Assembly (NCBI GenBank): GCA_026390015.1
Contig: JAPLGS010000141.1
Location: forward strand, 124,929 to 188,928
Source of the DNA: Chloroflexota bacterium
GTDB lineage: Bacteria; Chloroflexota; Anaerolineae; Anaerolineales; Villigracilaceae
Direction: 5' to 3'
Length of the DNA stretch: 64,000 nucleotides
In this document: in pieces, positions 27,812 through 37,200 of the stretch
Position numbering within the stretch: position 1 is the stretch's first letter
Layout of the letters: every line of letters begins with the position of its first letter
Position numbers and translations under genes: made by a program
The notes under the pieces: model-generated
Database searches by the model: none
Seen by the model: the letters and a program-made list of their open reading frames with translations, nothing else
Told to the model about the DNA's origin: nothing

Positions 27812-29536
27812 TTATTTCGCTGATTCTTCATTTTCGCGAGTCGTTCCTAACTGGATGAATGAGCGTGATGAGCCCAACGCCAACCCAAGTTCGTGAATGG
27901 TAGTTTGCAGGATACGATCAAAATCAGTCGATGCTCCAATTTGAGTTGTGACTCGAGCGATGGTTTCTTCCTGTTCAGCTCGGCGATTGGTTTCTTCAAA
28001 GAGGCGGGCGTTCTCAAGTGCGAATCCTGCTCGATCTGAAATGGACTGCACCATGATAATTTCGTCGTCCGTCCATTTCCTTTTTTCTTCGACCGCTTGT
28101 ATATGAATGATGCCGATTATTTGATCACGGAATTTAACGGGAACCGCCAGCGTGGAAGGATTACCTATCGAAGGTTGGGCAATAAATTGGGTCTCACCAG
28201 ATGCGAGGGCTTTTTCCAGCGTCGGGCTGTTTGATGGGAGGACTGTTGAAATAGTCCCATCTGGAAGGTAATGATACCCATCCTGTTTTGGCTTGCGGTA
28301 AGAAGATTTATTGGCTTTTTGATTTGGATGATGGGTGTCTTCTTTTGCAAGATCCTTATTAATAATTGCGATCTGATTGGCAATGGTTTCAAGGACATTC
28401 ACATCATCTGCTTTGAACGCGGAAGGCTGGGTGCTTTGAACGTCCAATACCCCGATTATTGTTTTGCCATATTTAATCGGCAGAGTAATTTCTGAACGGG
28501 TTTTTGGGAGATCGGGATTATTAAAGAAAAACATATCCGAGCCGGTTTCGAGCGCGATGCGTACGCGACCGCTTTGAGAAACATAACCAACGATGCCAGC
28601 TCCCCCAACTTTAAATTGATGGTGGTTCGCAAGCATGTGTTGCCCGCCTTCACTGTTGGCGGCGCGTAATACTGCATATTCATGGGTTTCATCAAGCAGG
28701 AAAATGCCAACGTGATAAGCTTCCATTTTTTCACTGATGGATCGAGTGATTCGCGTCAATAATTCGGCTGATTGCAGCTCTACGTTTGCTGATATCTCCT
28801 GCGAGATATCAGCAATAACCTGCAGACGCATCGCGCGTTCCTGAATTTGTTGATAAGCAGCGTCAAGTGCATGAGTGCGTTCTTCAACATGCTTTTCCAG
28901 GTTCGTTTTAATTTCCTGCAATTCTTGGTTGACCGCGCGGGTCTCTTCCAAGCGAAAATTTTCAAGGTATGAACGAAAGATAACCGCAATGTACAGAATG
29001 AAGCCTGTAAAAAATACAACACCGCTTGCTTCAATAATATCGTTTTCTGAAATTGGAACTCTTGAATAATAGGAAGCTAATGCTGTCATTATGGTTGCAT
29101 AGATCGCAAGCGTGGCAAAGGTGCGTTGACCTGTCAGCGTGCTTGCAACGATCAACGAGATCGGTACAAGCGCAAGCACAGATGTTAGATAAACCGCTGC
29201 CAAACCGAGAAATAATGAAAGATATGCAATAGAGATAACTCCGAGGGAAAAAATAAAAGTTCCAACTCTTGGAAATTTTGATTTGCCAAAAAGATATGAA
29301 ATAATAGACACACCCAGCAGGAAGTCGATGATGATGGCAGGCTGTAGGCTGGCGATCAAACCCGCTCCCAATGCAATTATCAGCAGCAAAGCAATACCAT
29401 TAAGCAATTGAGCACGTCGAGCAAATCCTGATTCTTGCAGCGTTGGATTCGGAGCAATTAAATTCTGAAGAATGTGATTGACCCTTGCCAACAGAGTTAG
29501 ATTTTCAGTATCGTTGGGTGTTCGTGGTGTCGACAT
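27812..29536 (-). CDS. Multi-TM GAF sensor without output domain (sensor 5)
   Basis: 574 residues. About six TM segments span residues 45-210, then a coiled coil (LEKHVEERTHAL). A GAF (about 240-395) has KMEAYHVGIFLLDETHE and NPDLPKTRSEITLPI. The following shortened GAF-like module has a longer, polar insert in place of the usual conserved Trp, keeps YHYLPDG, RDQIIGIIHI and KWTDDE, and leads to the stub (AEQEETIARVTTQI to SFIQL). The next gene starts 2 bases away, so translation is coupled in this stretch. The input signal is unknown. Confidence 0.85.
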   Translation of the reverse strand: MSTPRTPNDTENLTLLARVNHILQNLIAPNPTLQESGFARRAQLLNGIALLLIIALGAGLIASLQPAIIIDFLLGVSIISYLFGKSKFPRVGTFIFSLGVISIAYLSLFLGLAAVYLTSVLALVPISLIVASTLTGQRTFATLAIYATIMTALASYYSRVPISENDIIEASGVVFFTGFILYIAVIFRSYLENFRLEETRAVNQELQEIKTNLEKHVEERTHALDAAYQQIQERAMRLQVIADISQEISANVELQSAELLTRITRSISEKMEAYHVGIFLLDETHEYAVLRAANSEGGQHMLANHHQFKVGGAGIVGYVSQSGRVRIALETGSDMFFFNNPDLPKTRSEITLPIKYGKTIIGVLDVQSTQPSAFKADDVNVLETIANQIAIINKDLAKEDTHHPNQKANKSSYRKPKQDGYHYLPDGTISTVLPSNSPTLEKALASGETQFIAQPSIGNPSTLAVPVKFRDQIIGIIHIQAVEEKRKWTDDEIIMVQSISDRAGFALENARLFEETNRRAEQEETIARVTTQIGASTDFDRILQTTIHELGLALGSSRSFIQLGTTRENEESAK

Positions 29537-29538
29537 GA

Positions 29539-31014
29539 TTACTCTCTTACCTTTCTGGATGGATCAGGATTTGCGCCCCTGCCAGACTGACCATCAGCCT
29601 GTTTCTGCCCATTGAGTTGGTCCAGCAACTGAAAAGTGACGGCCGCGTTTCCGATAGTAAGCCCAAGCTCCCGGACAGTCTCCCGCAGAATAGTATCCAC
29701 ATTTGAAAACGCGCTGATCCGAGCTGAAATATTCGATACTAAAGATTCGCGGGCAGCGCGTTGTTGCGACTCATTGTATAGTCTGGCACTTTCCAAAGCA
29801 GCGCTTAACTGCTCCGATAACGCGATCGCTAGATTGGTCTCGTCTTGCGTCCAAGCTTCAGATATATCATTCTTTTTCAATCGAATTGCGCCAATAATCA
29901 ACCCTCGCACTTTGATGGGAACGCTAATGGTAAGGTTATCGTTCCCGATAATAATATCACCGGTTTCGACAGCTTTTGTGATGCTTGGATCTAGAAATTC
30001 AGAATAAATTTGCACTGTCGTTGGCGACGTGGCAAGAAAACTTGTGTGCGGTTGATTTCGAAGAATCTTCCCCCAAGCCTCTCGACTAACTTCCCCATAA
30101 ACCAGTTTGGAAGCTTCAAGTGCTTTTTCGATCTCACTAAACAAATTTACATTTTGGATGGCAACCGCGAGTTGTTCCGCCAGGATTTGAAGAGTTGCTA
30201 TATCTTCTTCAGAGAAAGCCAGCGATTCTTTGCTTTGCACATCCAATGCGCCCAGGATTTGCCCGCCTGCCACTAGTGGCAGAGACATTTCAGAGCGTGT
30301 TTCTGGCAAGTCGGGATTATTAAAGTAAAACGCATCCGTACCAACATCCAACGCGATCCGGGCTTTTATATTTTCAGTAACGTAGCCCACAATGCCCATT
30401 TCACCAACTTTAAGTTGGTGATTCCTTTCCAGCATGCGTTGCCCGCCTGCACTATTTGCGGCGGCGAGCACCGCGTACTCTTTTCGCTCATCAAGAATAA
30501 AAATGCCAACATGATAATAGCCAAAATTTTCGTGAATAAGATATGTTGTTTGTTGTAAAAGTTCTGAGAGTTTTCGGTAGGAAGTTATCCCTCTGCCAAC
30601 TTCCGCCACAGCTTTTAGCAAGTTGCTGCGATGCTCGATTTCGCGAGTACGTTCGTTCACGCGTTCCTCGAGGTTTAGTTGATATTTTATAAGTTCCTGT
30701 TCACGAGCATTTAATTCCTGATTGCTTCTTAAAAGCAGTTCCTGTTTTCGACCCGCGTAGCTGGCAAATAAACCGAGGAACACCGGCGCGCTGTCAATTA
30801 TCCACAGAAGAGGATCTGTTCGTTGTATATTAAAAACAGCAGTAATATCTTGTGGTTGGTGAGAACCTGCTAATCTTAAAAGAGTTCCAATGATAGGGAA
30901 TAAAAAACCAAATAGCACGCCGACCAAAGCGTACCGTTGTGTTTCACCGATTTGGATAAAAGCTGGTTTCTTACTCACGGATTTATATTCTCTCGGGTTT
31001 TGGGTGTGTATCAT
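29539..31014 (-). CDS. Two-TM GAF sensor without output domain (sensor 4)
   Basis: 491 residues and the closest paralogue of the 24059-25414 protein. The N-terminal two-TM unit (GETQRYALVGVLFGFLFP, then LLWIIDSAPVFLGLFASYAGRKQ, quoted in parts) is nearly the same in both. A coiled coil, a GAF (FGYYHVGIFILDE; NPDLPETRSEMSLPL), a shortened GAF-like module (EAWGKI; VRGLIIGAIRL; EAWTQDE) and the stub (AARESLVSNISARI to VTFQL) follow. A polar, probably disordered tail of about 25 residues ends the protein. Confidence 0.85.
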   Translation of the reverse strand: MIHTQNPREYKSVSKKPAFIQIGETQRYALVGVLFGFLFPIIGTLLRLAGSHQPQDITAVFNIQRTDPLLWIIDSAPVFLGLFASYAGRKQELLLRSNQELNAREQELIKYQLNLEERVNERTREIEHRSNLLKAVAEVGRGITSYRKLSELLQQTTYLIHENFGYYHVGIFILDERKEYAVLAAANSAGGQRMLERNHQLKVGEMGIVGYVTENIKARIALDVGTDAFYFNNPDLPETRSEMSLPLVAGGQILGALDVQSKESLAFSEEDIATLQILAEQLAVAIQNVNLFSEIEKALEASKLVYGEVSREAWGKILRNQPHTSFLATSPTTVQIYSEFLDPSITKAVETGDIIIGNDNLTISVPIKVRGLIIGAIRLKKNDISEAWTQDETNLAIALSEQLSAALESARLYNESQQRAARESLVSNISARISAFSNVDTILRETVRELGLTIGNAAVTFQLLDQLNGQKQADGQSGRGANPDPSRKVRE

Positions 31015-31017
31015 TAA

Positions 31018-32694
31018 TTACTTTGTTCGTATTGAACTGGTTTTTTTTCTGACGGGTAATCCATCTGTTTGATTGGATCCAATGCTGATCTCAACTTCTT
31101 TTAGATCGAATACTCTGCGCAGTTCGGTAGTAGCTGTGCGGATAACAGATTCGACATCCAACGTTTCGCGGACGCGGGTTGAAATATTCGCGATCATTTG
31201 ATCTCGTAACGAGTTTTTTTGCGCTTCTTCTACCAGGCGACTATTTTCCAAAGCCAGCGCCACCTGGTGGGCGATTTTTTCCACCAGACCACGCTCACGT
31301 GTAGACCATTCTGTCACTGCACCTTTTCTTACTAAATTTATAGTGCCAATTTTTTGCCCATACAATAATAACGGCACACGCAATCCATCCTTTATGTTCT
31401 TTTTGTCAAAAGAAAAAATAGGTCGTACCCCCGCAGGTGTATATTGATAGGCTGGTTTCTGGCGGCTGGTAAACTTGGACCAGGTCTTTTGGGCTTGGAA
31501 CGACGAGTTGGTTTCCAATTCATTAACCAGATTATTCGATAGGTTCATGAGACGCACATTATCATAGGAGATGGCGATCAGATCGCATAGTGTTTTAAGG
31601 ATTTCGGTATCTGAAGGTAAAAACGCTTTCGGTTGATCAGAGTGCAAATCAAAAACACCAATCACTTCACCGCGGACAGTGAAAGGCACTACCATTCGAG
31701 AGCGGGTGAGCGGGAAGTGGTTTTCATGGAAAAAATTTGTATCCTCTGTATCTGATGAGATTATGGGACGGTTTTGTTGTATGACTAGATTTATCACGTT
31801 TCGATGGTCTGGCTCCACGCGAAATCCTTGACCGATAAGTTGTTTTCCTGTTGAAGAGGATGCCGCCTGAAGGAATGCGGTTTTTTTCTGTTCATCTAAT
31901 ATGTATAATCCAACATGATAGTAGCCAAATTGTTCCGACGTAAGCCGTGCCGCAGTTTCGATCAAGGTGGGAATGTCTTGAATCTCAGAGATAAAATTTG
32001 ACACCTTGGCTGAAGTACGTAATTGTATTGTTTGCATATTTAATTCTTCGGTACGTTCTCTGACTCTGTCTTCGAGTTGCGAGTGTTCTATTAATAAAGT
32101 TTGAAGAGTATTTTGCGTTTGGCTGACAACCCGAAAAAATGCCTCTTTAAACTGGCTTATTGCGATAATAAGGATTACGCCGGGGACGGAAAAATAAAGA
32201 ATGTACCCGATCCAATCCGCAGGCGTTGGGGCAGGCAGATTACGTAACGGAAGTTGATATAGGCCAAGTTGTTGCGAGGTCGCGATTGCAACGGTTGTTA
32301 ATATGCATGCAGCAAGAATGTAGATATCAACATGGCGGTCAAATAACAGAGAGGCTAAAGCCGCGCAGGTTATAAAAAATATACCCCCGCCAAGCCATGG
32401 ACCCCATCCCAGGATCGAGTTCGTGCCGATGGTGTAAATTATAAGAAGCAGCAGGGCGGCGCGCGTCGAATATTGTGCAGGTACTATTGTGATCAGTGTA
32501 ATTGCTAGTAAAACACTGATAAATAAAATACGGTCATTGAGCGACGTGGTTGCCCAATTGAAAAGAATTATCGCTGCCCCCAATACACATGCAATGCGTA
32601 GCGCAATCAAGATAAAAGCGTCGCGCCATTTTTTATCGTTGAAATAAACCGATTTTGCTTCGATTGAAGATGAAGATGAAAAATTGCTATTCAT
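31018..32694 (-). CDS. Multi-TM GAF sensor without output domain (sensor 3)
   Basis: 558 residues. About six TM segments (residues 25-200) are followed by a coiled coil (LEDRVRERTEEL). The GAF (about 225-390) has FGYYHVGLYILDEQ and FPLTRSRMVVPF, more diverged than in its neighbours. The shortened GAF-like module (about 395-485) has KTWSKFTSR, YQYTPAG, LYGQKIGTINL and TEWSTRE. The stub (SLRDQMIANISTRV to EVEISI) and a basic tail end the protein. The 5' end overlaps the preceding gene by 8 bases. Confidence 0.84.
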   Translation of the reverse strand: MNSNFSSSSSIEAKSVYFNDKKWRDAFILIALRIACVLGAAIILFNWATTSLNDRILFISVLLAITLITIVPAQYSTRAALLLLIIYTIGTNSILGWGPWLGGGIFFITCAALASLLFDRHVDIYILAACILTTVAIATSQQLGLYQLPLRNLPAPTPADWIGYILYFSVPGVILIIAISQFKEAFFRVVSQTQNTLQTLLIEHSQLEDRVRERTEELNMQTIQLRTSAKVSNFISEIQDIPTLIETAARLTSEQFGYYHVGLYILDEQKKTAFLQAASSSTGKQLIGQGFRVEPDHRNVINLVIQQNRPIISSDTEDTNFFHENHFPLTRSRMVVPFTVRGEVIGVFDLHSDQPKAFLPSDTEILKTLCDLIAISYDNVRLMNLSNNLVNELETNSSFQAQKTWSKFTSRQKPAYQYTPAGVRPIFSFDKKNIKDGLRVPLLLYGQKIGTINLVRKGAVTEWSTRERGLVEKIAHQVALALENSRLVEEAQKNSLRDQMIANISTRVRETLDVESVIRTATTELRRVFDLKEVEISIGSNQTDGLPVRKKTSSIRTK

Positions 32695-34276
32695 TGTCTT
32701 CTTCCATTGAAACTTCGATCACTACTTCGGCCGCTTCAAGTGTTCGTCCCAACTCTCTTACGGTAGTTTGAAGAATACTTTCCATGTTTGTAGAAGCCCA
32801 TATCTTTGCGATAAGCTCATTTGCCAGTCTTTCGCGTGCAGCAACCGACTGGCTTTCCTCCACCAATCGGGCGTTTTCCAATGCCAGCGTAGCTTGTGCC
32901 GTAATCGATTCGATCAGATTTTTTTGTTCAGGGGTCCAGTCGGATGAATTTTCTAAATGGATCATCCCGATGGTCTGATCTCGCAGAAGTAAAGAAATTT
33001 CCAAGTCCTTTGTGTTTGTTTGATTATTATCTCCGAGCGAGTATTCTAAATTTTGTTCTTTTGTCAACGATGACCACGACCCTTGAAGATATTGCCTCTG
33101 CATAGCGCGCATTTCAGTGAGGCTTTGTTGGGATTCTCGAAATAGGTGTGAGTTTTCTAGCGCAATCGCAATTTCATTTGTCATGCTTTGGAAGGTTCCC
33201 ACTTCTTGCTGCGTGAACGCATTTGATTTTGTTGAATGCATTTCCAGCGCGCCTAATACCTTCTCTCCGGCGATAAGAGGAAGAACGATTTGGGAGCGGC
33301 TATAGGGCAGCAAAGGAGTGTCCGGCCGGATGAATTCGTTCGAATTATCTTGTGCAACGTGAGCTATCTTAGTACGAATGGATTTGCCTACCGCGCTTCT
33401 GCCATTCACATCGAGGCGGTGTCTGTTCTCGCGCAGGATTCGCCCGGCTTCTCCGGTAGCCTCTTTCAGCTCAGCCCATTGTTCGGTAGAGTCGAGTAAG
33501 AAAAAGGCTATGTAATAATATTCAAATTCAAGCGCGATTAGATGTGCGGCGCGCCGAAGTAATTCGTCCGGCTCTAAAATAGCTGTGACCGCCCGTCCAA
33601 TCTGATTTACTTTATCCAATTGACGGGTTCGGTCAGAAACTGTCAACTCGAGGTTGTCGCGCTCAATCTTAAGCATATTCAAGGTTGTATCAATTTGATT
33701 TTGTGCTTTAAGGAATTCTGCTTCCAGCCGTTGAAAGACCGCGATAATCACTGTCCCGAACAGGCTGATTACTAAACCTGCGCTTAGCCAGTCTGAGATA
33801 CTCGCTGGGGCTGCCTTCGGATTAAGCGGTACGAATTGAGCAGTTAACATCAACCAGCCAAATAAAATGAAAGTGATTATATTAATAATTAATGCGGCCA
33901 TGCCGATTTTTGGAGAGAGAAGCATTGTCGAAAAAACGATCAGCCCAAGAAAGAAAAATAGGCTATTGCCCAAAATACCATTTGTACTTAACTCGCTCAG
34001 GCTTATCACATAAATACCAAGTATAACGACACTCATTCGTGTGAGATATGAAAAACGGACAACCGTCACAACCCCTGTAATTACGAATATTGTAATAATA
34101 ATTATATTAATAACCATGCTGTGAGAAGCGCTAAGTGTTGGGATAAGTGCAATGCCTCCAAATACAAGCATGCTGATAAGCAAAGGGATTGAAAATTGCT
34201 CGCGCCAGCTTTTATAAAATTGACGGGTTGCTTCCTCTGGGATTGATGTCCGATCGCGGGATGAAATATTTTTCAT
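32687..34276 (-). CDS. Multi-TM GAF sensor without output domain (sensor 2)
   Basis: 529 residues. About six TM segments (residues 30-195), a coiled coil, and a GAF (about 220-385) with the variant core EYYYIAFFLLDST and TPLLPYSRSQIVLPL. The shortened GAF-like module is the shortest of the set (about 70 residues; GSWSSLTKE, LRDQTIGMIHL, DWTPEQ). The stub (AARERLANELIAKI to VVIEV) follows and the protein stops. It has no catalytic domain. It begins 5 bases after the stop of the 1288-residue sensor. Confidence 0.84.
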   Translation of the reverse strand: MKNISSRDRTSIPEEATRQFYKSWREQFSIPLLISMLVFGGIALIPTLSASHSMVINIIIITIFVITGVVTVVRFSYLTRMSVVILGIYVISLSELSTNGILGNSLFFFLGLIVFSTMLLSPKIGMAALIINIITFILFGWLMLTAQFVPLNPKAAPASISDWLSAGLVISLFGTVIIAVFQRLEAEFLKAQNQIDTTLNMLKIERDNLELTVSDRTRQLDKVNQIGRAVTAILEPDELLRRAAHLIALEFEYYYIAFFLLDSTEQWAELKEATGEAGRILRENRHRLDVNGRSAVGKSIRTKIAHVAQDNSNEFIRPDTPLLPYSRSQIVLPLIAGEKVLGALEMHSTKSNAFTQQEVGTFQSMTNEIAIALENSHLFRESQQSLTEMRAMQRQYLQGSWSSLTKEQNLEYSLGDNNQTNTKDLEISLLLRDQTIGMIHLENSSDWTPEQKNLIESITAQATLALENARLVEESQSVAARERLANELIAKIWASTNMESILQTTVRELGRTLEAAEVVIEVSMEEDNE

Positions 34277-34281
34277 TGTTG

Positions 34282-37200
34282 TTAGTCTTTCCGCTCAAAA
34301 TCATTTATCGGTTTTACTTGTATCTTTGCATAGCGTGCCCCGGTAACCCGGGTTAATTCGTTCGCGGTTGTCATTAAAATGGATTGTATATCCGTTGATC
34401 TTCGAATCTTGCTTGTGACCTCATAGATCACCCGCTCACGCTCAGCCTGTAACCGAATTTGTTCCAACAAACGCGCATTGGCGATGATGGCCGCTAAACT
34501 TCCGCCGAGCGTGCCAAGCATTTCCTCATCATTTTCAGTGTAAGCATCCAGTAATTCACTTTCAACATTTAATACACCGAGCAGTTCATTGCGATAAATA
34601 AGCGGGATGGCTAATTCGGAACGTGTATTGGAACTCATTTGAATGTAACGTGGATCCTCGCTGACATCCCTTAATCGTAATAAGCGTCTATGAGCAGCTA
34701 CCCAACCAGTAATGCCGCTGCCAAAGGGAATCGGTTCAGTGGATGCATTTTCAGCGTACCCCATGGACGCTTTTAACACCAGAGTCTTTTTCTCGCGGTC
34801 TGCCAAAAAAATCATAACACGATCTCCCCCGAGGGTCACTTGCAGACCGTTGACTGCGCCTTCGAGCGCTTCTTCAAGTGTTGTTCCAGAAGCGGCTGTT
34901 GTTGTTATGTGGTGTAGTAGCCGATGCTGTGAGAGGTGTTCCTGGGTCTCGGCAAATAATTCTGTATTAACCACCGCAACCGCCAATTGGTCCGCGAGGA
35001 TCTGTAGGCTGCGCAAGTTATCATCTGAAAACGCATAAGGCTTTGTGCTTTGAATATCCAATACGCCGAGAATACGTTCTCCTACTTTTAATGGTATTGC
35101 TGCTTCAGCGCGCGTATCAGGGAGCAATGGGTTGGCATAGTAGGTTGCGTCTTTGGCTGTATCATTTACTACAAGCTGTTCGCCACGACTGCTCACAAAC
35201 CCAACAATAGACTTGGAACCTACTCCAATTTTGTAACCTGCTCGCTTCATCTGCGCTCCGGCTTCACCGGTTGCTTCGCGGATCATGGTGAATTCACCGG
35301 ACAAGTCTCGTAAAAAAACTGCGGCATGGTAAAAATTAAGACGCCCACGAATAAAGTTGACCGCCTTGATCAATAACTCATCAAGATTAAGCGAACCACT
35401 AATGTCGCGTGCAATTTCAGCTGCAGTTTCAAGTTGCAGAGCTCTCTGTTGGCTTTCATCCAAGAGGTGGATATTGTTGATCACGCCCGCTACTTGACCC
35501 GTAATGGTGGTGAAAAACTTCAGATCGGCCTCATCAAATGCACGCTCATTTTCAGGATCTTGAAGAATTAAAGCTCCGATTAACTTGCTCTGAACCAGCA
35601 TGGGTGCGCCCATCCATGATCGCACAGGTTTTCCAACAAACTTCACTCCAAGCTCCGCCGCCTTTTTTTCCGTATCTTCCACTAGCATGAATGGTTGACG
35701 GGTTCGGAGCAAAATGGATGTTAATCCTTCTCCTAGTGGAAACGATTCTATGGAAGTAATTTTCTCGTCTTCATAACTAAACGGGATGCTGACGGTATCG
35801 CTCTTTTCATCATAGAGCGCAACGATCAGATTGTATTTGCCGATAATTTGATGGATCTTTTCGAGTAAGCCACTGAAAAAACTTTGAAGATCCAAAGTTG
35901 CTGAAATTAATTTGTTAATGGATGCGAGTGATTCCACCTCACGAAGGTGCTTCTCTGTTTGCTGGATAGCGTCAGCTTTTTCCAGCGAGATAGACATTAA
36001 ATCAGCAAGATTGGCGTATGGCTGAATTGTTGTATTCGAAAGAGTTAGTTTTCGGATTCCGATCATGATGATCGCAACCAGCACCTCTCGATTTCTAACC
36101 GGTAGAAAAGCTGCTCCATTCAGATCCATCTTTTCTATAATATTTTTAAGCGAATCTGGTACGTCGACTCTGCTTGAGGTCGTGATGATTGCGCCTCGAA
36201 ACAAATAATCCGTTATTATTTCAGTGTCGATTTGGAAATATTTGGGAAGGCTGACGGCTCTTGTAGACTCACCTGAAGAGAGTACTTCCAGTTGCCCTCC
36301 ATCAGCGTTCAGATGAAATAGGACGATAGGATAAGGAGCCTCTTTTAGAATTTGTCCGCTAATTTTCAAAATATCTGCTTCATTATTAGCGTTTGCGAGC
36401 AGGCGGCTTGATCGATAGAGACGCTCAATTTCCTCGAAATTTACCTGACTGGTCTCAACCAATCCCTTGGTTTGTATCGCTGCTGCGATCTGGCTTGCCA
36501 GCGTTTGAAGCATGACCAAGGTTTCAGCGCTATTAAATGTGCCCGCAGTGGCACTTTGCACATCAAGAATGCCAAAAACTAAATTACCGATGGAAATTGG
36601 AACACTTGCTTCTGAACGGGTTTCTGGGAGCAGTTCATTTTTTAAGTGAAGAGGGTCATCCAAAACATCAGAGGCGATGCGCGGCTTATTGTTTGCACTG
36701 ACCCACCCAAGAATGGTTGCTGATCCAACCTCCAGGCTGTATTTCTTATCTGACAAGCCTTTTGCGGCTGATCCATAACCCGTTTTAAACTCAAGATATT
36801 TACCGCTCCTATCCACCAAGAAAATACTCGCTTGATAAAACTCGAACTGTTGAACAAGAAGTTCGACCGTTTTGTTGAGCATTTCATCAAGGTTGGAAAT
36901 TGTGGTTATGCTTTGTGCTACTTCTGCGGCGGTGCGAATTTGACGGGTGCGCTCGTCAACTTTTTGTTCAAGGGAACGGTAGGCTCCGCTAAGTTCATCA
37001 GCCATATCGTTAAAGGAATTTGCAAGGAAACCTACTTCATCATTGCTCAATACTTCCGCCCGCCGGCTCCAATCTCCTTCGGCAAATCTGCGTGTTATAT
37101 CAGACAGTGAACGTAATGGTTTAATAATTCGATTGATGCCAAAGATTAATACCAGACCTGTGGCAATTAAAGTACCTAAAACCAGAAAAAAAGTAAAAGG

